Part shown: positions 25,409 through 38,800 of the stretch, piece by piece
Numbering within the stretch: the first letter of the stretch is position 1
Layout: each line of letters starts with the position of its first letter
Source of the DNA: Piezodorus guildinii
Lineage: Eukaryota; Arthropoda; Insecta; Hemiptera; Pentatomidae
Assembly (NCBI GenBank): GCA_023052935.1
Contig: CM041298.1
Span: 52,769,813 to 52,833,812, forward strand
Length of the DNA stretch: 64,000 bases
Direction of reading: 5' to 3'
Position numbers and translations under genes: made by a program
Notes under the pieces: model-generated
Database searches by the model: none
What the model saw: only the letters and a program-made list of their open reading frames with translations
Told to the model about the DNA's origin: nothing

Positions 25409-28400
25409 CACATTAATAAATCCATTCATATATAGCAAATAACATTTCGAGGTCCATTCTGCCTCATCTTCAGAACTATATAAACAGAAGCTATTGGCTT
25501 GTGTCACATGAAATGTAAGTTTTCAAGGTAAAGGATTTTTATTAAAAATACGATATGAAAACAAAATAATTTTATTCGAAGTATTTACCTTCTTTTTATA
25601 CACATTTTTCCCAACGTGACACCAACTTTTTTATCCCCGAACTGAAAAACTCTGAGCTTTGAAGTGAAACAAAATCTGAAAACGCACTTTTCATTTGATC
25701 ATCATTTTCAAAATGTTTTCCTTTGACGAAGTTGTCTAAATTCCTGATCTGTAATCTGTTGGAGACAAGTCGGGAGAATATGGTGGCTGCGGAAGAACTT
25801 CGTAGCCCAGTTCTAACAATTTTTGCACGGTATGTTTTGAAAAATGGGGTCTTGCTGCCGCTCAGTGAAATCATGAGGTACCCATGTATCGAGCTTTTTT
25901 ACTTTCCCAATACACTTTAAATGTCTGGAAACGGTAGATGCACTTGCATTTAGATGTGCTGAGAGTCCTTTAACTGTTTGGTAGGGGTTTCCTTCTACTG
26001 TATGTTTGAGGACATCGTTGTCTATTACGGATGGAGGTCTTCCTCGGGGCAAGTTTTCCAATTCGGTTCCCCAGCTGAAAACTTAGCAAACCAAAGGCGA
26101 ATGGTCCGTTCATGAACACTGTCTTTCCCAAACGCCTTGCAAATATTTCTAGCTGCCTCAGCTGCTGAATGGCCGAGTTTAAACTCGTACAAAAATATTA
26201 CTCGAAAATCGCGTGTTTCCATGTTCATATTTGGAGGTATACTAAAAAGTGGGTGATTGATTGGGAAGCTAATGTTTATAATACAAAGGTAGAGGATTAG
26301 TAACTGTTTACTTTAAATATGTAAACATTCGGAAGAAAACAACAGAGACCTGCAAAATCCTTTAGGTATTTCAGAAACTATAAAAACGGACATTTCATGT
26401 GAGACAACCCAATATTTGGCCAAATCATTACCAGCCATTACATTATGAGAAGTTTTATTAGATTTTTATTCCATACAATGTAGCTTTCATATTGAATTCA
26501 TAAAAACATCTAGGTAAAAAAATAACAACACTCCTTTCAACCTAAAATACAGTGCTTGGCCAAAAATGAGGTGGAATAGATAAAAACATTCAATTTTATT
26601 GTGAGTTTGATATTGATTAAACTGAATAGATATTTTAAGTCACACATATTTTATATTGTAACCAGCAATAACCAGCAGGTTTGCTTGCGAATATTTCATT
26701 TTGTATTGATTTACTTATGTTTGTGTTTACGGTAAGAGTATAATAATAATAATAATACCAAAAACTTTGTTATCAGTTACTCTTTCAACTACTTTTAAGT
26801 AAAACCAATGTTATTATTTAGTGCCAGATCCTTTATTCTGTCAAATTTACAGTAGCGCATCAGAAGAGGTAACCATAACCTTAATTTATCGATATTTTTT
26901 AGCAATAAAACATTATCATTGTATAATGCCACAACTCATTTGTAATGTAAATGTGAATTAATCCCATTCTTGTAAAGCTTAATGATTAAAAAAAAGTATT
27001 TTTTAGATTTTAGAAAAAGTTCTATTAGCAATATTTTGGCTTTTATTTGGTTAGAAATTTGATTAATTTTCAAATGAGCACTTATAATTTTTCAAGAGAC
27101 ACATAGTTTTATTCAGTTATTCAGAATTTTTTATATTGTACACTTACAGCACAAATTTCCCCAAAACCAGCCTTATTACACATCTAGATGGTAAGGGGAA
27201 CCTCCGTTAATAATTTCAGCTTCTTAGGCATTATAATATTTTGGACAGTGCTATGAACACTTGAGGGAGTGAATGATAACTTGTTTTTATAAATATGGAT
27301 AGTGTTTTAAACAAATGAAAAATCATGTTGTATAAGTGAATTAGAGCAAATTTAAAATAACTTAAGATTAGCTGAAATTCGTAGAGATTATAATAAAAAA
27401 AAATAATAATAAAGGGGAAAATTGAGACAGGAACATTATCTATAGTTGAAATTATTTTAAGTGCATTATACTTACAACATCTCTGATAGATGGGTTATTA
27501 GCCCTGCTAATAGCAGTAAAACAAGACTGTGCTACTCCTAAATCCAATCCATGATGTCTTGATGTACAACAAAAATGTTGATCTCTCCCTAGTAAAAATG
27601 AAGCATTTATACAAGCCTGAGAACCAAAAACTGTTTCTAGGTATCTGAAAAGAAAAAAGAAAAAAAAAAAAAATCAAACAATATTCAATCTATAAACAAC
27701 ACACGTCTTTCACTAACCTTGGCTGTTAAAATCAATTAAAGAACTATTAAATAAACTTAAACTTAAATATTTTAAAATTAATTTAAAAAAAAAGGATATT
27801 CAGTTTCGTTTGAAAAAAATGATTTGGATTAAATAATATAGCAATATAAAATTGTTACGAGTAATTTATAATTTTATTCCCACTATGTTACTTTGTATTA
27901 TCTTTTACAACTTTGTAAATGAGATAATACTTTATCTAAAATCTTTAGCTTTCCAATGGTATATTATACATGTATGTTGCTGTTCAAAAAACCAAAAATT
28001 ACATTAAAAAAATATTTTTGCTCTTTTCTTTTTTGGTCGGTTATCAAATAAGTTCATCTTTATCAATCTTTATCTTTTTATCAATCCTAATAAGATGATA
28101 TGACTAATTTGTCTGAAGCTATAAAATTAAAGGTACTTTAGGGAAAAAAAATTAAATTAAATTAAATTAAATATCGGACATTTAAGCCCTGTCCAACTAT
28201 TTCAATCAGAATGAAATCTACATGATATTAAACCTCATCAAAGTTCACATATATGTGGTGAGTTTAATCAAAACCTTAAAGCTGTTTTTGATAAAATCGT
28301 GCAAATGCATGGTATGAAGTAGCACTTTCGGTCAGCCGATTTTAGTGAAAAAGTTGCTGTAACATCTCTGGCATATAGTTGTCTTAAATATTAAAATTTC

Positions 28401-31400
28401 AGTTTTTTATGACTTTTCGTTTTCGTGCTAGACTTACCACACCCATAAACACACAAATACAAGCGCACATACACAGACTTTTTTCAGGACTTGGTTATTT
28501 TGACTCAGGGACCCTAAAACTTGTATTTCCATTGAAAAATAGAATTCCACAATTTTCACGATCTCAATACTTTTCCTTACAATATATTTCATATATATAA
28601 GGGGTACTCACTACGTTTGCTATAGCATGCTATTTGTGCTAAACCCATCAATTTTATACAGGAAATAACCGTAGAAACTTGACCGGTTCAGCAAAATAAC
28701 ACAAATAGCATGCTATAGCAAACATAGTGAGTACCCCTATAGTAAGTGCCAATTGATCAATAGATAAAGGTTTTATACATTTACCACAACCATGTAATAG
28801 TGTTACACCAAATGTAATAGTTTCTTTCTCCCAAGGTACTATGTTGGAAAGAGACTTCAGATCAAAGCTCACCAACATATCTTGCACTCTTTTCTGGATG
28901 GATGAAATTTTCTCAATGAATTCCTTTGAGCCCTTTATGCGATGTTCGATTTTAACAGTGTGTGGTTTGGCACTTACTATAGGGGTACTCACTATGTTTG
29001 CTATAGCATGCTATTTGTGTTATTTTGCTGAACCGGTCGAGTTTCTACAGTTATTTCCTGTATAAAATTGATGGGTTTTGCACAAATAGCATGCTATAGC
29101 AAACGTAGTGAGTACCCCTTATATATATGAAATATATTGTAAGGAAAAGTATTGAGATCGTGAAAATTGTGGAATTTCTATTTTTCAATGGAAATACAAG
29201 TTTTAGGGTCCCTGAGTCAAAATAACCAAGTCCTGAAAAAAGTCTGTGTATGTGCGCTTGTATTTGTGTGTTTATGGGTGTGGTAAGTCTAGCACGAAAA
29301 CGAAAAGTCATAAAAAACTGAAATTTTAATATTTAAGACAACTATATGCCAGAGATGTTACAGCAATGTTACTCTTTTCTGGATGGATGAAATTTTCTCA
29401 ATGAATTCCTTTGAGCCCTTTATGCGATGTTCAATTTTAACAGTGTGTGGTTTGGACAATACAAATTATGGGGAATCTACAGTGGTAGATAATATAACAG
29501 GCAAACCAAATAGAGAATATACAATCATAAAAAGTTTGATATACGAGGCATGTTTTTTATGTAAGTACCGCTTAGGAATTTAAAAAAAGACGTGCAAAGA
29601 TATCGCAATAATTTTATTTTTACATGAAAGCCTGTACCTTAATCTACTTTTCTACATAATTTCCATGAATTTTGAGGCACTTGTCATAACGTGGCACCAG
29701 TTTTTGAATACCCTCCTCAAAAAATTCTGCCGCCTGACTTGTTAACCACTGCATCACAAATGTTTTGACTCCGTTATCGTCTTGAAGACGCCGACCGCCC
29801 AGGTGTTTCTTCAAGTGCAGATATGTTGGTGAGCTTTGATTTGAAGTCTCTTTCCAACATAGTACCTTGGGAGAAAGATCAGAACTTTTTGAAAAGACAT
29901 TCAACAGGGGAAAAAAGAAGGGGGGTTGCCAAAAGTTGCCTGAAATCATCGTACTTAATATTCAATAAAAAATGCTATAGACAGATAATGTTTTGACTTC
30001 GTTATCGTCTTGAAGACGCCGACCGCCCAGGTGTTTCTTCAAGTGCAGGAACAAATGGTAGTCGCTGGGCGCCAGATCAGGGCTGTATGGAGGATGATGA
30101 GTTTCCCATTTAAATGATTTGATGAGATCTTTGGTCCGATCAGCCACATGTGGACGGGCATTGTCATGCAGCAAAACGATACCCTTACTCAACTTGCCAC
30201 CTCTTTTGTTCTGGATTGCACGCAAGACGATAACGAAGTCAAAACATTTGTGATGCGGTGGTTAACAAGTCAGGCGGCAGAATTTTTTGAGGAGGGTATT
30301 CAAAAACTGGTGCCGCGTTATGACAAGTGCCTCAAAATTCATGGAAATTATGTAGAAAAGTAGATTAAGATACAGGCTTTTGTTTAAAAATAAAATTATT
30401 GCTATATCTTTGCACGTCTTTTTTTAATTCCAAAATGGTATTTACTTAAAAAACGCCTCGTAGATTAAAAATCCCTTGCTTGAAATTATATGTTCAACCG
30501 ATCACAAGTGAAGTAAAGTTAATTAATAATGTTAAAACTTACGTCAATAGTTCCTGATCAACAGCTGTATCTTCTGGAATATTTTGGCATTCCAACATTT
30601 TTTCAAGTGTAACTGTCCAAATATTGGCTTCTTGGCGCAGTAGTCTGTAGTCTGCTGATCTTCGCTGTAAATAATTTATTTAAATGAATATTTGTCACAT
30701 CATTTTTTTATGTGGAATTAAAGAAATACTTCTTATTAAAAATTTTGATAAATAACAAAAAGAGAAGACTCTTATTATATGTTGGTCGACATCCAGGTAG
30801 CAACTTGAAGTGAATGCAGGCAGTTCATTATTATTACTGCTTTACGGGAATTGAATGTGCCATTTTCTTTGGCACTTCTTGGTAGTCTAGGTATTAGGTG
30901 ATTTCCTAGTGTTATGACTGTTCCTTAAGTGGTAGTTCCAGGTCGAGTTATCATCAACATTTAGATTATTCCTATATTCCGTTAAGTTTGATTTAAAAAA
31001 AAAAAAAATGTTATTCACCTCAACAATCCATGAATGTTCTTGTGTTCAGTGCATATAGAGATTTGTAATTGTATTTATTTATAGGCCTTAAGGCAAAGCC
31101 AGGTGGTGGTTAGGCTGAAATATACTCAGCTGCCAGATTTTTCCTTAACCCAAATTTCAGGTACACACTTTTTAGAGGCTGGGTGAGCCACAGAAGGGTC
31201 TTCCAACCTAAGGGTTGACCCACAACTGCAATAACAGAATAAATAATTATCAAGCCATAACTGGGTACTAATCTGGTACCCGGAAGAGAGCTTTCCCTAT
31301 ATATTTGACAACCATGTCAAACAAAGTTAAATGAAAATTAGTCAAAAATTTAAACAAAACTATAAGTTATCAACTTTATATGACTGAAGTAAAAATATTA

Positions 31401-31924
31401 TTACACTTATCAAACTTTAGATGTTTGACTACTTAAACAATATCTCGTTTAAAAAGATGATTCGATACATAAACACTATTTATTCATTGTCAAGGAGTGT
31501 GCTTAACTTCTCTCCTTTTTTACTGCACTATAAACTCTATTTATATGAAACAATAAAAGAAACTTTTATCAAATTCATAAATAAAAATGTCTGTTTTAGT
31601 TATTTAATTGCTGATAGGTTTATTCATTTAATGTCACTTTATACTGCTATGGCTAATCGGAAGATGCAACAGGGAAAGTTCTAAATTTTGCCTATCCAGG
31701 TTTAATTAGGATAGAGATCTTCAATGAGTACCTGATATTGCACAGGCAGGAAGGAGGGAAATACTAAGGAATTTTTACTCCCGTTACAAAATCCTGGAGC
31801 TACCTGTCAGGTTTGAACCTGCGATCTTGGCCATAAAAGGCTGTTATACTAGCCACTACACCACATATTATCCCATTATTTAATAGCTCAATACTTTAAA
31901 AAAAATATTAATACTGTTTTGATT

Positions 31925-31998
<74 letters not shown>

Positions 31999-32786
31999 TT
32001 AATTAAGAAAATGATCATAATAATAAAAGCTATTAATGTCTATCGTAATAAATTTTGAAAATGGAAGCCTCGGCAAGCAGTTTTAACAAAATAGTTATAC
32101 AACATTTACGATATACAAGTAGTTACGATCAGATATAATGCTTGAAAATCACTCCAAGCTCCTATAGTTGGCAGTACCAGCGAAAGTCTACCTTACTTAA
32201 GTGAGATAATTATCTGTTGTCAAAATAAAAATAAATTTGAACCTGTATGTAGGCAATTTGATAAAAAATAAAGAATAAATAAATCAATATCAAATAAATT
32301 AATAAGCACCTATGGCTAACCTTTACTGTGACAGTAGCAAAGCAATGATCACCTCCAGAGTACAGAGCTTCCACGTGAAGCTTACCTTCGAGCCACGGCC
32401 CTTGAACAACCAAGGGACCAGTTGCGTTCATCAGCTGTTTAGTTCCTAGCTGCCCTGTACTACCAAGACCAAAGGCATACACTCTTTCTCGAGAAGGCAT
32501 GAAAACAAGTGTATGTCTCCTAAAAATAAATATTTTATAATATTCATTACAAACACATTCATAATGAATGTAAACGTAGAAATAAAGGCATAAATATATA
32601 TACATAATTAATTTGAAAACTTTATTCAGGGACACAAACTTTTATATATAAAGTATATATTGTAGTATAATTCTTCAAAAATATAAGTATGTTTTTAACC
32701 TTAGCCAAGACTCAGAGTTATTAATTTGAAAAACCCTAAAATTACCATTCATTATTCATTTATTTAATTTAAATATAAAATATTAT

Positions 32787-32841
<55 letters not shown>

Positions 32842-35800
32842 AATATAAGCCTAACAATAATATAAACTGTGAAATCCATATGTAAGTCTCACTAGTATAA
32901 ATAAAGACCTCTTTAATATGATATAAAGGAGACAAAAAGTAATAATAAATTGGTCTGTTCTCAACCACTGTGTAGTTACTCTGCCCTGTTTCTCGTTATT
33001 TTTAGACAGTTCATTCAACCCAGGGACACATTTTATACAGTCTACAATCACCAACCATTATTGCACAAGCAGGAAAGGCAAAAACTACTGGCTGTGGCGG
33101 TAGATGAGAGGATAAAGCTGGAATATAAGCTAGCTAAGGGTGTTGAAATGAAGCAAATTGAACTATTCAAAATAATGATGCAGAACTCTACGTTCACACA
33201 CAAAGTGATCAGAAAACTCGAACTATTCAATGGGATGATTGGTGACAAAATTTTATTAAATTAGGTGATCAGATTAAAAACCTGATAAAATCTCGGCTAG
33301 TAGCAGGCCTTAGACGACACAGACCTAAGACTGTCCTTATGAAAGACCTAAGAAAGAAGCGTCTCTATTCGGTTACATCTGAAGATGAGTTTTGAATGTC
33401 ATTCAGGACAATCTAACACACTCTTGGGACACACTAAAAGTGAGACTTAAGAAACTTTACGAGTGGAGGATTGTGCACTCTTGGGGAGGACGTATTTTAC
33501 CTATTCAAGGGACATCGGACTCAAGAGTACTATCAAGACCAAAGGCATACACTCTTTCTCGAGAAGGCATAAAAACTAGTGTATGTCTCCTAAAAATAAA
33601 TATTTTATAATATTCATTATAAACATATACATACATAATAGGGGTGGGCATAATCGAATGATGATTATCAGATCATTCGATGATTTCAATCATTCGAACT
33701 AATCGATTATCGAATTAATTGGTTTAGAGAAACAAATGATCATTCGAACTGAAGTTTTTAACGATAATCAAGAGATTATAAGCGGACAATCGAATGACCT
33801 TTTAATTTTTTTTTTTTTTTTTTGCTCATCACATAAATTATATGCATATTTCCACCTAGGCTCAGCCAGCTCAGCAACCATAGAGATGGGAATTGTGCCG
33901 TATTGTGTTTCAGAATGCATATTAATCATTTAAATCATCGAAGTCCGATCATTCGATTATGCCCATCCCTAGTACATAATTAATTTGGAAACTTTATTCA
34001 GGGACACAAACTTATATATATATAAGCCTAACAATAATATAAACTGTGAAATCGATATGTAAGCCTCACTAGTATAAATTGAAACCCATCACTTTTTATG
34101 TCACTTAATACCTTTAATGTCACTCAGGACAATCTAACACATTCTTGGGACACACTAAAGATGAGACTTAAGAGACTTTAGGGTGGAGGATGATGCACTC
34201 TTGGGGAAGACGTATTTTACCTATTCAAGGGACATCGGACTCAAGAGCAAATTTGCTGAGAAGGTCGCAGTACTTTATAACAGGGTAATGGAGAAAACAG
34301 AAAAAGTTTTGGTCAATCAGAGGGCTCCCATAAGATGAGTTTCCTGAGGGAGGCTTAAAAGTACATGTTAATCACTACATGGACCACCCAGGCTCACTTC
34401 CAAGAAACCGACTGAGACTTCTTGGATTGCGTCTACGACCTTGTTGACACCAGAGAACTTTAAAACCATAAACATATCAGAGAGAAATTTTACCTGCCAC
34501 AAGAGACTTGAGTCACAGTACTACCCATCAGCTCTATCACCTTCCTCGGAAGCACTTCATTAGATGTACTACCATGACCCAACTGGGCCGTACATCCCTG
34601 CACCACAAGTCAATACTCCTCCATCCTAAAATACATTGCACTTAATAAACATATTTATTTAACCGAGCATAATAATGATAATAATTTGAATTACCTGTGT
34701 CAGGAAAACACTAAAATCTTCACCGCAATCAATGAATTTGACCTTGATTGAACGTAGTGTTTTCAACTGACAAGGGTAAATATGATCCACTTCAGAATTC
34801 AGCCCTAACTGACCGAACCTATTCTTTCCCCATCCATAAACAGCACCTAAAAGAACCACAGTAATAATATTTATTTTACAAAGTGCATGAAAAATCGCAA
34901 TAGTCAATGGAACATGAAAAATAAACAGATAATATAAAATAGCAAATAATGATAAATATCATTTTGAAATAAAACTTCTTTAGGTGTGAGTATGGGGTAA
35001 CTGAATGCTTTTGATGATGTCAAAGCAAACAAAATGCTTTACGATGATGACACATTTTTGAATATTTATACTGTATGCACATAACAATAATCATGAGACT
35101 TATAAATTAATCAATGTTTTAAAATTACTATAAAAATATATTATATTCAAGATAATCATAATCAATAATTAACAATTAATTATAATAATTAATAATAATA
35201 ATAGGCTTACTGAACCCGAAGGTTTGATCCCGATACCATCAAATTCCGCCTACACAGACTAATCCAATGTTCACCGTTTCAAGCCCAAGCCCCTGCGATC
35301 AGCCTTAACGCAATCCTCCCATCGACGCTTCGGCCTACCTTTCGGACGCCTACCAGTCGGTTCAGCAAATACCAACTTTCTCGGAATCCGTTCCTCACAG
35401 AGCCTGACAACTTTACTCGCTCATTTCAGTCTCTACGATGCTATCAACTCAATTATATTCACAGGATAAAAGCTCCCCAATTCCGCATTGTGCAACCTTC
35501 TAAACTCCCCAGTGGCCTCTCATCTCTCTTCCGACCAAATATTTTACGCAGTATTTTCGAAAACCTTAAGCCGTTGTTCATCCTTCAAAGTAAGCGGCCA
35601 CGTTTCAAATAATATCCAATATTGCCTGCACATGACGAAAAGCCATTTGGAAAGAATATTATCATTAGCAATGTCTTTCCCATCTGTCAGTTGTTATATT
35701 ATCAAGTTATATTATACATGACTATAATTATTTAAAGAAAATTACAATCCATGCAAATATAAATCTTTTTGTTATTTTAGGCTATTGTCGACCCAAAAGA

Positions 35801-38800
35801 ATCCTATGATTCAAGTTGAGACGAGTGCTTTTGAATGGCTAGTAGTTGAGATTAATAAATACAATTTTAAAGTAAATATATTAATAACATTCTTTTTTCT
35901 AGCCTTAACAAATTCGAAAAATGTCTAGATTATTTCCTTTTACAGTAACAATGCAGATCACCTTCTCAGATAGCTTGAGAACATCATTGATCTTGTATTA
36001 ATCCTATCATATAACATGAAGGATCTGTTGAAGTGAAATTACATTTAAAAAAAAAATGAATAATAGAGAAAATCGTAACAAACATAAAAAAAAAACAGAA
36101 TACGTAGTCTGCTCTAATACATTCTCAGAAAATGACGTTCCTATACTTTTTTTTCAATATCTAATATTGCCTGCACATGACGAAAAGCAATTTGGAAAGA
36201 ATAATATCATTAGCAATGTCCTTCCCATCTGTCAGTCACATTATTAAAGAAGTTTTACTTCAATCAATGTAAAAGTTACATAAACACATCTATTTTGGTT
36301 TATTATTTTCAATAATGAGCCTCTGTAACCGAACATAAAAAAAAATATATTTATCCCCTCCCCCCCCCATAAACTTTGAGGGCTTACGTTTCAAGATACA
36401 TAGAACCTGAATAACGAATAAAAAAAAAAAAAATGCATTTCTCTGAAACTACTGGACCAATTTTTTTTTTTTAATTTACCAGAAAAATACTAGGGCATGC
36501 TACGATGATCCTAACAACAAGACGTTGATATCAGCAGGTTATTTTTAAAACCGTTAAGGCCGATTAAAAGTGATTTAATTCAATAACTAAGTTATTTCTG
36601 GAGATTAAGAAAAAATTGATTAGCGCTTTCTAACAAAAAACAGCAAATAATAATAAAAAAGAGAAAAATGTATAGTTTTAGAATCAGTGAAAAAGAAAAA
36701 AAAAATTGAAATCTTGCCTATATATACCCTTCTAACTCCGTTATTTTCGAAGATAGAGAAAACTTTATTGGTGTTTTTTAACCAAAAAAATGCGAATAAT
36801 TATAAAAAAATTGAAATTTTACACATAAATACACCCATAACTCAGTTATTTTTGAAGATGGAGAAAAATATGTAATTAGTTTTAGAATCAGTAAAGCGCG
36901 ATAAACGGGGAGCCCGTGGCTGAGTGGCTAGCGCGCTAGTCTCTCATGCTACAGGTTCTGAGTTTGAAACCCAGTCCCGGCGGGACTTTTAAAAGGATGT
37001 AAAAAATGGGGATTAACTCACAACCTCTCCCCTGGTTATGTGAGACCCGTCAGCTAAAGGGTGGCCACTCACAAAATTAGTCACGGGGAGTGATGACCCT
37101 ACACTAAAAATTGCATCGTGAAACGTGAGTGTAAACTCACAGGAGTGCCTACACGGCCTGTCGCGCCACTGGAAGAAAGCGCGATATACAGAAAAAAAAA
37201 AAGTTGATCTATATATTCAAGTTCCAAATAATAATAGATATAACTCCAACAAATACAGATATTATTGAAGATAGAAAAACATTGAAAAGATTAGCAGCTA
37301 TAAACAGCTATATAAACAGTTATACCCCAACATAGGTATTTGGAAAAATAAACCATTGTGCAATAATTTGCAGCGTTCTTTAATGAGGAACCTAAATAAA
37401 ACTGAAGTATTTTCAAAATCAATTCATGTTTTCAGAACAAATAATTTTTATAAATTGTTATCCTAAAAAAATAAAATGGAAACTTTAACTAAATAACAAT
37501 GTTACATAAATGCAGTATGATTATCAGCGACTTTTTTAAATGTTACAATAAAAAATGATTGCTGAATTATTTATACTTCATATACTAAGAATTTTTTAAT
37601 ATTTAAAATTAAAATATACATACATAGAAAAACTAGAAAATTCAGAGACGACTTACCAGACTTGGATAAAATAAAGCTATGCGACCCGCCGCAGGCAATA
37701 AGAGAAACTGGCAGGCCTGTTAGAGAAGCTACCAGTGTTGGAAATGGAATAATTCGCATTTTAAGACCAAGCCCAAGCTGGCCATTATCATTAGAGCCCC
37801 AAGAGTAAAGCTCTCCCTCTAGGAAAGAAAACAACAGTTTTAATAAATAAATGAACATAGAAACTGAAAACAAAAATTATATATATTTTTAAGATAACTT
37901 GGAACTCACTATTAGTCAGGGCAAGAGAATGCTTGTAACCACATGCTATTTGTATCACATTTGAGGTGACCAATGTCTTAACAACTTTAGGCTTGATTAC
38001 AAACTGTTCGCCGCTGTTTAAACCTGTAAATTGTGACAGTTGATTAAATTTATAAATCCCAGGAAACCAATACTCCAGAATATTCATATTATTGATAATC
38101 CTATTGATTATTGATAATGGAACTATTCATTGATAATCCACAAACTAAGTAATCGATAATAATTCTGCAATGTTGTCAGGGATAACTTGATACCATTGTT
38201 ATTCTCATTTTACTGAATTGAACTTGGTGCGTTATGTGTCTGGTTTAACATGTGTTAATTATAATCAATAGTTTGTAATGATTAGTTGTATGAATATTCT
38301 ATTAAGTATAATGAATGGTTAAATATTTCAAAGACTGATTGATACCCATAACCATTGAAGTCCAACAACCAGCTTTTTTCTATAACCATCAGTTCGAAAA
38401 AAGATTAATTAATAAAGTCAATATTTTTTTTTTACAGTATTTGCTATACAGAAAAAAAAAAAAATATATATATAATCATAACTTTATAGATGTATGATTG
38501 AACGCATCTAAAAATTTTCTTGTTGAAAACAATGATATTTCTGATTCTTACAAAAAAAAAACAAAAAACATAATAAAATAAAAAGAAAAAAATTGATTTC
38601 TTACCCAACTGGCCGTGTGTATCAGAACCCCAGGAAAATACCTGACCCCATTGATCCAAAGCCAATGAGTGGTTTTCACCACAAGCAACAGCCAGAATTT
38701 TGTAGGTAGATAGTGCATCAATAAGTTCTAAAACATTTCAAAAATAAAAAAATAAATTAGAAATAATAGTTTGTCGATTTTTAGAGTTACTAAAATATAT

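Noticed and set aside
25247..25507. 86-codon minus-strand frame of Ile/Tyr repeats
   Set aside because: Product of the AT microsatellite; similar frames at 32783 and 63783 are rejected for the same reason.
32458..34079. A second HERC-like gene
   Set aside because: Only part of exon 8 and intron sequence is copied; no other exons are duplicated.
36907..36985. tRNA-Leu or tRNA-Ser gene
   Set aside because: Degenerate B box and a long attached body flanked by a target duplication; a SINE head, not a tRNA gene.
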